From JAITWN01 sp050486285 (GTDB lineage Bacteria; Pseudomonadota; Gammaproteobacteria; SZUA-140), in assembly GCA_050486285.1 (NCBI GenBank), contig JBJHCZ010000015.1:7433-71432 (forward strand): a stretch of 64,000 nt of DNA. The letters run 5' to 3'. This document shows, piece by piece, positions 33,113-39,210 of this stretch. The stretch's first letter is position 1. Each line of letters opens with the position of its first letter. The notes below the pieces were generated by a model. That model was not told the origin of the DNA. It saw only the letters and a list, made by a program, of their open reading frames with translations, and did no database searches. The position numbers and the translations under genes are program-made.

Positions 33113-34096
33113 TTACTGGGGCGGAAATATCAGGTCGAAGCGGGCGAGGTCATCCCGCGTGTAGCGAATGCCGAGACGGCTTGCGGTGCGAACATTGAAC
33201 GCCGTATGCAAGGCATCGAGCAGGCGTATCCCGACCGGATTTTCTGCGCGGCCGTGCGCACGATGCTCATGGACTTCCATGGCCAGCGCGCCGATGCTGC
33301 GTCCCATTCTGTGATTATCCGGATACATCGCGAACAGGACGCCGCGCCTGACATGTGAAGGATTGTTGGAGAAAACGATCAGTTTGCGATCCCATGACTC
33401 CTTGAGAATCATCGGCAGGATGGCCTGCTCGTCGAGCACCATGCTGTCCTGGGACAACCACAGGGCCTCGGTGCCGCTTTTCTGGGTGGCGAGGATATCC
33501 CGATAACTGCTCGCAGCTTCCTGGGGCCTGTCGACCGGAATCGGATTCAGCGTGATGCCATGCTTCGCGGAGGCCGCCCTGGCGCGATCGATCAACCACT
33601 GTTCCCGCTCACGGTGGTAGATGATATTGACGCGCTCCACCCCCGGTGCCAGCGCCTTCAGACGATGGAGAAGGATTTCGGGATCAGGGTTCAGCGCGAT
33701 GCCGTAGTAAGAATTGGCGAGCAGCCCGTCCGACATGTGGATGGCGCCGATTACCACGGGAATCCTCGGTGACAACTCCTTGCTCAGATCCTGCCCCCGG
33801 CTGCCGAGCACCACCGCGATCCCGATATCGTTCCGGCCGAGCCAGGAAGTCAATGCCTCAGCTGTTTCTTCATTCGTGATGGGGCGAACATTGACCTGTC
33901 CGCCGAGCGTCTCGGCGATTCCTTCCGCGATAGTCGTGAAGACACTGCGGAACGGCTCCCTGATCTCGGGGAAGAGGACGGCGGTGACCGGGGTGTCGGC
34001 CGAGGCGGGCTGAACGATGAACAGGGGTAAAGCCGTAACAACAACCAGGCTGGCCTTTAAAGCAAAAGAGAACAAATGCTTAAGAGAGTAGGCCAT
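33113..34096 (-). CDS. Periplasmic ABC-type substrate-binding protein (sensor subunit)
   Basis: 327 residues with a signal peptide (about 1-33, ending QPASA|D). The mature part resembles the two-lobed ABC_sub_bind family: VTAVLFPEIREPFRSVFTTI, AVVLGSRGQDLSKELSPRIP, and LKALAPGVERVNIIYHRERE. No ABC permease or ATPase gene is near. Instead the gene is between a TonB-dependent receptor and a membrane hybrid kinase, an arrangement met in other gammaproteobacteria. I infer that it captures the ligand brought in by the receptor and presents it to the periplasmic part of the kinase. The ligand is unknown. Confidence 0.82.
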   Translation of the reverse strand: MAYSLKHLFSFALKASLVVVTALPLFIVQPASADTPVTAVLFPEIREPFRSVFTTIAEGIAETLGGQVNVRPITNEETAEALTSWLGRNDIGIAVVLGSRGQDLSKELSPRIPVVIGAIHMSDGLLANSYYGIALNPDPEILLHRLKALAPGVERVNIIYHREREQWLIDRARAASAKHGITLNPIPVDRPQEAASSYRDILATQKSGTEALWLSQDSMVLDEQAILPMILKESWDRKLIVFSNNPSHVRRGVLFAMYPDNHRMGRSIGALAMEVHEHRAHGRAENPVGIRLLDALHTAFNVRTASRLGIRYTRDDLARFDLIFPPQ

Positions 34097-34201
34097 GTCT
34101 CGGCAGTGCTTGTCTGGCTAAATGGAGTCCCTGCCGGTATTCGCGGGATACCGGCCCGTGCATAGTTATCGGCCTTGAGTGTCAGCCCTGAACCATGAAA
34201 C

Positions 34202-34219
34202 GGCCGCCAGCAGGCGGCC
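34202..34219 (-). terminator. Hairpin after the TonB-dependent receptor gene
   Basis: GGCCGCC and GGCGGCC form a perfect 7-base stem around AGCA, beginning at the receptor stop codon. On the minus strand it is followed by GTTTC, a short T-rich tail. It may stop or reduce transcription into the binding-protein and kinase genes. Confidence 0.45.
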
Positions 34220-36324
34220 TATCGGCCACCCAGCCAGTCCAGGTGATAGCGCGCTTCGACGAAGTAGTGGCGGCCGGCCAGCGGGAGGTCCCCGGGAATT
34301 GCCCCCGGCGCAGGGCTTGGCTCAAAGGCTTCCTCATCGAAGATGTTGCGACCGGATAACGCAAACTCCCAGGGCGAACCCATGCCTCGGTACCTCAGGG
34401 TGATGTCCGTAAGCAGATAGTCATCGACCTGCGTTCTCGGATCGGCAACCTCACGTTTTCTGTCTGCGACCCAGTTGACCTGCGCATTCAGTCGCCAATT
34501 CGGGAGGAATCGCCAATCTGAACGGATATAGATTTGATGCTGTGGCGCATTGGCAACGTTGGAGTCTGTATCTTTTTCCCTGGATTTCTGGAAGGCATAG
34601 TTACCCAATAATGTCAGTTTGGCCGTGGCTTCATAATGAGCCTCGAATTCAGCGCCATAGCCGTTACGACTACCTGAGTTCTGTGCAGTCACAGTGGTAG
34701 CAGGCGCAGCATCAGGGATAAACCGGAGGATATCATCCATTTCGTACCTGAAGAGGTTGAGTCCGGTCCTCAGCTTGTCTGAATTCTGTTTTGTGAAGGC
34801 GATCTCATAGGTATCAATGGTTTCGGGCTTGAGATCCGGGTTACCCAGCGCCACGGGATTATTGATGTTATAGAGCTCGTTAAATGCTGGCGCACGAAAT
34901 GCACGACCATACAGCAACTTCGTTGTTATGCCAGGAGTAGTCTGCCATACGAGCGCCAGCCTCGGGTTTGTAGTATTGCCGAAGTCAGAATAATCGTCAT
35001 AGCGAATGCCGCTCGTCAGCGTCCAGTGGCTGGCAAGTCTCCATTCATCCTGTGCGAACAGATAGTATACCTGTCGATCTTGTGGGCGGATGAAGACATT
35101 GTTCGGATTGTTGCTTTCATCCACTAATCCCCCTGGTAACGGGATCGGTATACCGCCGGGAGCAAAGGTGTAGTTCTTTACCTCCCGGACCTTGTACATA
35201 TCGCTGTTTATGGCGCCGGCACCTATCCGAATACTGTGGTTGGAAAGCCCGTGGTAGAAGGCAGACAATCCCAGACGAGTATGTCGTTCATATACGTACG
35301 GACGAGCAATCATGCCATCCGGGAAGGCGCCGCCAAAGGATCCGGGAGGATAAAGCACAAGATTAGGCTCTGCGCTTGTGTCGAAGTAGCTCAGGACCGC
35401 TGTAAGATCCCAATGCTGGCTGACCGCGTTGTTGTATGTCAGGTCGGTATTAATTCTCTGACTTTTCCCCGACGCCTGAGGGTCGAGAGCCTGTGCAACT
35501 CCGGCGCCGCTGCCGAGTTCCTGCCTTCCCTGAAAGCCGGCTCTGAATCTCCAGTTACCCCGGGCAAGGTCGAATCGTGCGTCGATGGTGTCTCTCTGAA
35601 GATTTACCGGACCAGGAGCATAGGAGACATTTGACAGAAAAAGTTGATCAAGGAATGTTTGAGCATCCGCCTCGATGGTTTCCCTGTGGCCATCGGTAGT
35701 CATGTACTGGAGTGAAAACGCGATATCGTTCCCGTTCCACCTCCCGCCATGAAGCATCCACCCTTCGCGTGTACTGAATGAGCCGGAACGGGCTCCAAAC
35801 TCGGTTCCATTGATATCATCAGCAGACTTGGTGATGATGTTGATCGTACCGGCAAAGGCATCAGCGCCGTACACGGCGGAGCCGGGGCCGCGGATTATTT
35901 CGATACGCGCGATGTCATTGACAGGCATGCCGCCCCATAGTTCTCCCCTGTTTCCTACAAACAGATTGGTGATCGGGATGTCGTTGATCAGAATCAGAAC
36001 CTGCGGGTTGTTTTCGGAATATATGCCTCTTACGGTGTACAGTGGCAGATAGCCACGCGGCGCGACGGACACATGGAGTCCGGGGATGGATTCCAGGACC
36101 TCGTCAAGGTCGCGAGCGCCCATGTCCCGGATGTCCTTTTCAGTGATGACGGAAGCTACTGCCGGGGCCCTTGAAATTGGTTGAAGTGACCCCGTAGCGA
36201 TACTGATAAACTGCTCGTCACCGAAAGCGCGCATCAGCGCATCTTCCTCAGTGCCTGATATGGCGTTGCCGCCATGAGTCGACATGATCAGGGCCGCACA
36301 GGCAAGGCATGAGAGTCTGGACAT
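34219..36324 (-). CDS. TonB-dependent outer-membrane receptor
   Basis: 701 residues. A signal peptide (about 1-22) precedes the plug domain: APAVASVITEKDIRDMGARD, LDEVLESIPGLHVSVAP, YTVRGIYSENNPQVLILIND and the end-of-plug IEIIRGPGSAVYGADAFAG. The 22-strand barrel follows, with the C-terminal ARYHLDWLGGR. There is no clear TonB box in the first residues, though SISIATGSLQ-like sequence is present. It imports a siderophore, cobalamin-like or other bulky ligand, powered by TonB. The gene lies 180 bases downstream of the enzyme genes in the same direction. Its leader has a stem-loop over the start region. Codon use looks less GC-rich than most of the window. Confidence 0.93.
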   Translation of the reverse strand: MSRLSCLACAALIMSTHGGNAISGTEEDALMRAFGDEQFISIATGSLQPISRAPAVASVITEKDIRDMGARDLDEVLESIPGLHVSVAPRGYLPLYTVRGIYSENNPQVLILINDIPITNLFVGNRGELWGGMPVNDIARIEIIRGPGSAVYGADAFAGTINIITKSADDINGTEFGARSGSFSTREGWMLHGGRWNGNDIAFSLQYMTTDGHRETIEADAQTFLDQLFLSNVSYAPGPVNLQRDTIDARFDLARGNWRFRAGFQGRQELGSGAGVAQALDPQASGKSQRINTDLTYNNAVSQHWDLTAVLSYFDTSAEPNLVLYPPGSFGGAFPDGMIARPYVYERHTRLGLSAFYHGLSNHSIRIGAGAINSDMYKVREVKNYTFAPGGIPIPLPGGLVDESNNPNNVFIRPQDRQVYYLFAQDEWRLASHWTLTSGIRYDDYSDFGNTTNPRLALVWQTTPGITTKLLYGRAFRAPAFNELYNINNPVALGNPDLKPETIDTYEIAFTKQNSDKLRTGLNLFRYEMDDILRFIPDAAPATTVTAQNSGSRNGYGAEFEAHYEATAKLTLLGNYAFQKSREKDTDSNVANAPQHQIYIRSDWRFLPNWRLNAQVNWVADRKREVADPRTQVDDYLLTDITLRYRGMGSPWEFALSGRNIFDEEAFEPSPAPGAIPGDLPLAGRHYFVEARYHLDWLGGR

Positions 36325-36328
36325 GATG

Positions 36329-36371
36329 CCACCATCTGTTTATGCAGGAGGGACCTGCCTTCTAATGGTGG
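36329..36371 (-). promoter_or_regulatory. Stem-loop in the receptor mRNA leader over the ribosome binding site
   Basis: In the mRNA, CCACCAU (36371-36365) pairs with AUGGUGG (36335-36329), and an inner hairpin GCAGG/CCUGC forms within the loop. The right arm contains GGUGG, the only Shine-Dalgarno-like sequence before the ATG at 36324. The structure could therefore hide the ribosome binding site and serve as a control point by RNA or protein binding. Confidence 0.5.
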
Positions 36372-36456
36372 TTTTAGCGACAACCGCAGGCTAATACTTT
36401 AGTGTAGAGAGGGGTGTGGCCAGGCTTCAGTATCTGGCCGGGTGCCAGGGGGTAAT

Positions 36457-36485
36457 AAAATATTAAATAAAAACAAAATATTAAA
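36457..36485. repeat. 11-base direct repeat in the AT-rich region before the receptor gene
   Basis: AAAATATTAAA occurs at 36457-36467 and again at 36475-36485, a spacing of 18 bases (almost two helical turns), in a notably AT-rich patch between the citrate-synthase-like gene and the receptor gene. This could be a binding site for a regulator or H-NS-like protein, or simply part of the receptor promoter region. Confidence 0.5.
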
Positions 36486-36504
36486 ACGGTTTATTGGAGA
36501 TAAA

Positions 36505-37320
36505 TCAAGATTGATCGCGATCCCAGGGGCGATGCCCGTGACCGTTGTACTCGATACGCTCACACGACATCGGGAGGAAGGAGCCTTCTACCCGCTCCGC
36601 TGCTTCCATATAGCAGGGGATCATACCTGCGACGAATGATGGTATCAGGTACAGGTAATACTCATAAGTACTCAGCCCCTGATCGGCCGCCAGCGCCGCA
36701 CCCAGTGCAGCGGCATTCATTCTGAATCGATAGCGGGAACTGATCAGTATCTCCTCGATCTCGAAGATCAATCTGAGGTGGCGGCCGTTTCCAAAGCCCA
36801 GCGATTCAGCGACTTCGCAGACAGGTTTGATGCGTTCGTCAGCATTGACAAGTGGTCTGCCATAACCCGCGATACCGCGATGCCGCGCCAGTTCGTTGGT
36901 GACGATGATGGACAGGTCAGCACCGGAATCGAGTTTTTCGGTAGTTCTGTAAAGAAAATCTATCGCTCTGACATCAGGGCGACGTCCGTAAACCGAGGCC
37001 TCCGATACTGACAACGCGGCACAGATACCCAAGTTGGCGGTGCTGCGCACAGTCCCGGCTAGGGAAGCAACGCGGTTATTCCAGATCCGCGGGTCGGGAT
37101 AACTGGTCCCCAGCGACCATATGCACTCAAAAAGCCGAATCTGGTTGTCGGTGAATTCCCGCCCGGTAATTCCATATAAAAAGATTTCCATCCATCTCGC
37201 GTTTCTGAGGTCGGTGAACAGGTCTTTGCCTCTGAAAACGACGCGTTCTCCGGGGAAGACGAGTCCCATCGAGGTTTTCCAGTTATCTTCCTGGGAAGCC
37301 AGGTAATCCGGACCGGTCAT
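36505..37320 (-). CDS. Citrate-synthase-fold protein B (short, active-site residues replaced)
   Basis: 271 residues, far shorter than citrate synthase (about 370-430) and near the size of a citryl-CoA lyase domain. The opening GLVFPGERVVFRGKDLFTDL, the helix ARWMEIFLYGITGREFTDNQ and the helical remainder fit the citrate synthase fold. Aligned by eye with its neighbour, it has Trp80 where the partner has His80, Arg155 near the partner's His154, and Asn202 near the expected catalytic aspartate. It therefore looks catalytically altered or inactive and may be the partner subunit of protein A. The ATG at 37320 overlaps the end of gene A by one base (TGATG). Similarity to a known family is moderate, so the call is an inference. 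Confidence 0.65.
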   Translation of the reverse strand: MTGPDYLASQEDNWKTSMGLVFPGERVVFRGKDLFTDLRNARWMEIFLYGITGREFTDNQIRLFECIWSLGTSYPDPRIWNNRVASLAGTVRSTANLGICAALSVSEASVYGRRPDVRAIDFLYRTTEKLDSGADLSIIVTNELARHRGIAGYGRPLVNADERIKPVCEVAESLGFGNGRHLRLIFEIEEILISSRYRFRMNAAALGAALAADQGLSTYEYYLYLIPSFVAGMIPCYMEAAERVEGSFLPMSCERIEYNGHGHRPWDRDQS

Positions 37321-38144
37321 CAATCTGTGCCTGCTGTCATGGAGTCACCCGACATCGGGTCGTTGACCAGGTGGACTGCATTTCTGTAGAAAGGAAAGTT
37401 CCTGAAACCGATTTCATACTGCTCTATTGCATGCACGGCAGCGCCGGGGAGTCTCAGCAGCAGGTAGATCATTTCTCCCTGGCGTACATTCATCCCGAGA
37501 TCGTTGAAAGCGGCGGCCGCAACCCCGCTCATGGACAGTGAGCAGCCTGCAATCGCTTCAAGTTCCATTCTGTTTGTCTGTAACCACTGCAGCGAAGCGC
37601 ACGAGGAAGTGACAGCGAGGTGCTGTAACGTCATTCTGACCGGAGTCGGACACTGAGGTTTGTGCGGGTCGAAGCCGGGAGGATGCCCGATAACGGGCCA
37701 GACATCGGCACGTTCAGACCGTTGCGGGGAGCTGAGGTTGCGCTTCCAGTCAGGCAGGTTGGTGCCGCAGAGATTCCAAAGTTCCATCGATAGCGCAACT
37801 TCTCGTGCTCCGCCCAGCTGTCCCGCTCCTGTGGCGAGCGCTGCCATCAGGCATGCGGCGCTGTCGGATCCGCCTACACCCCCATTCATTGCAGCCATTA
37901 CGCTATGATCACGAGGGCCGGGGTTTGCGATTGCAATTGCCAGGTCTCGCAACAACTCGACTTGTTGTTTGTCGGGCCGCTCACCCATGAATAGCAAGAA
38001 GAGGTATTCGATCCAATCCGCTTTTCCGAGCAGATCGCCGTATACATCGTAACCGTGACAGTAGCAAGCCGATGCAGAATAAGGGTCGCTGACCTCGGGC
38101 GTTTCACGCCATATCCGTGTTTTAATGGTTTCTTTGCTGGTCAC
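37320..38144 (-). CDS. Citrate-synthase-fold protein A (citryl-CoA lyase-like)
   Basis: 274 residues, starting with GTG. It resembles citryl-CoA lyase and the short citrate-synthase-like proteins: RIWRETPEVSDPYSASACY, CHGYDVYGDLLGKADWIEYL, PGPRDHSVMAAMNGGVGGSD and ATGAGQLGGAREVALSMEL. His80 and His154 (VIGHPPGFDPHK) match two positions used by the ATP-citrate lyase/CCL group, but the expected catalytic aspartate reads Met205-Ser206. It may form or break a carbon-carbon bond with a CoA thioester, yet the missing aspartate argues against plain citrate chemistry. It sits between the methyltransferase (7 bases) and protein B (overlap). Confidence 0.7.
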   Translation of the reverse strand: MTSKETIKTRIWRETPEVSDPYSASACYCHGYDVYGDLLGKADWIEYLFLLFMGERPDKQQVELLRDLAIAIANPGPRDHSVMAAMNGGVGGSDSAACLMAALATGAGQLGGAREVALSMELWNLCGTNLPDWKRNLSSPQRSERADVWPVIGHPPGFDPHKPQCPTPVRMTLQHLAVTSSCASLQWLQTNRMELEAIAGCSLSMSGVAAAAFNDLGMNVRQGEMIYLLLRLPGAAVHAIEQYEIGFRNFPFYRNAVHLVNDPMSGDSMTAGTD

Positions 38145-38151
38145 GGGATTA

Positions 38152-39210
38152 TCAATACTTGTGGCCGGTTATCAGGCTGTAATAGCCGTAGCCGGAGGAT
38201 ATGTCAATATTCGAAAAGCCGGCCTCGTCAAGCAGAGTAACCAGTTCCGGGCCAGTAAATTGCTTGCCTTCCGTCACCATCAACATAGCCAGAGAGTAGG
38301 CATTTCCTGTAACAGGACCGCATGCGTCGTCGTCGAGAAGAACTTCATTGAGAATGATGCGCCCACCGGGAATCAGGCTGTCTAATGCCTTGCGAGCAAG
38401 AGCAAGGCACATATCCCGATTCCAGTCATGAACGATGTCACTCATGAATATTGCATCAAAACCCGTGGGCCATGAGTCACGAAACATGTCGAGTGGCAAG
38501 ACTTCAATCCTGTCAGAAAGCCGATAGGTCTTGATATATTCCCTGGTATGGTGACAGACAGTTTCCAGGTCCATGACTACGCAAGTCATATCAGGATGTG
38601 TGGCTGCGAGAGAAATAGAATAACACCCGGAGCCGCCACCGACATCGAGCAGGCGGTTGATATTCTCGACACAGGGGGATCTTGCCAGCGCGATCGCAGA
38701 GGCAAACCCGTGGCTATGCATTTTTGCAGTGAAGCTCCTGGCCTGTTCCGGGGCAAGTGTTGAATCCTTCCACATATCCGTGAATCGCCTGCCAGACCCG
38801 CGGGCAGGGTGTGCCGCATCACCCCTGATCGCATCCATGATCATTGAATGACTGACCGGATTGTCCTTGACTGTGTGAAGGACGCCGCCCCAGTAGTGAG
38901 GGCTGTCAGGTAACAGGTAGCTGCCTGAAAGATCGGTGATATGGAATTTTTTATTGTGTCTGGCAAGGAAACCCATTGCAGTAAGCATATTCAGTAATGC
39001 CTCGGCGGAGCGTTCACTCAATCCGAGGTCATTGGCAAGCTCGTTAGCGGTAGAAGGGGTTTCCCGGAGTCTCTGAAATATACCCAGCTCGTCGGCGACA
39101 GTAAGCGCGGGTAGTCTGAACCCTGACAACCAGATGTCCCAAAGCGGCCGGTTGTCTGTGGGCGGCAACGGCGGGAGGTTATGCTCCGGAGGCGACATGG
39201 AGAGATGCAC
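38152..39210 (-). CDS. SAM-dependent O-methyltransferase
   Basis: 352 residues. The N-terminal winged-helix dimerisation region (about 25-110) is followed by the SAM-binding fold with LLDVGGGSGCYSISLAATHP, VVMDLETVCHHTRE and the catalytic-histidine segment FMSDIVHDWNRDMCLALARK, as in the plant-type and bacterial small-molecule O-methyltransferases. It methylates a hydroxyl group of a small molecule, probably a product of the adjacent enzymes. The frame opens with GTG directly after the TPP-enzyme stop; an ATG four codons in is the alternative. It overlaps or abuts its neighbours, so it belongs to the same operon. Confidence 0.88.
   Translation of the reverse strand: MHLSMSPPEHNLPPLPPTDNRPLWDIWLSGFRLPALTVADELGIFQRLRETPSTANELANDLGLSERSAEALLNMLTAMGFLARHNKKFHITDLSGSYLLPDSPHYWGGVLHTVKDNPVSHSMIMDAIRGDAAHPARGSGRRFTDMWKDSTLAPEQARSFTAKMHSHGFASAIALARSPCVENINRLLDVGGGSGCYSISLAATHPDMTCVVMDLETVCHHTREYIKTYRLSDRIEVLPLDMFRDSWPTGFDAIFMSDIVHDWNRDMCLALARKALDSLIPGGRIILNEVLLDDDACGPVTGNAYSLAMLMVTEGKQFTGPELVTLLDEAGFSNIDISSGYGYYSLITGHKY

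Noticed and set aside
28946..33358. Long plus-strand open frames opposite the hybrid kinase
   Set aside because: Acidic, Arg/His-rich frames without motifs, lying exactly opposite a gene with perfectly conserved domains; codon-bias artefacts.
36325..36504. Cobalamin riboswitch before the TonB-dependent receptor
   Set aside because: The leader is too short and lacks a B12-box-like sequence (GCCACTG region). Only a local stem-loop is visible.
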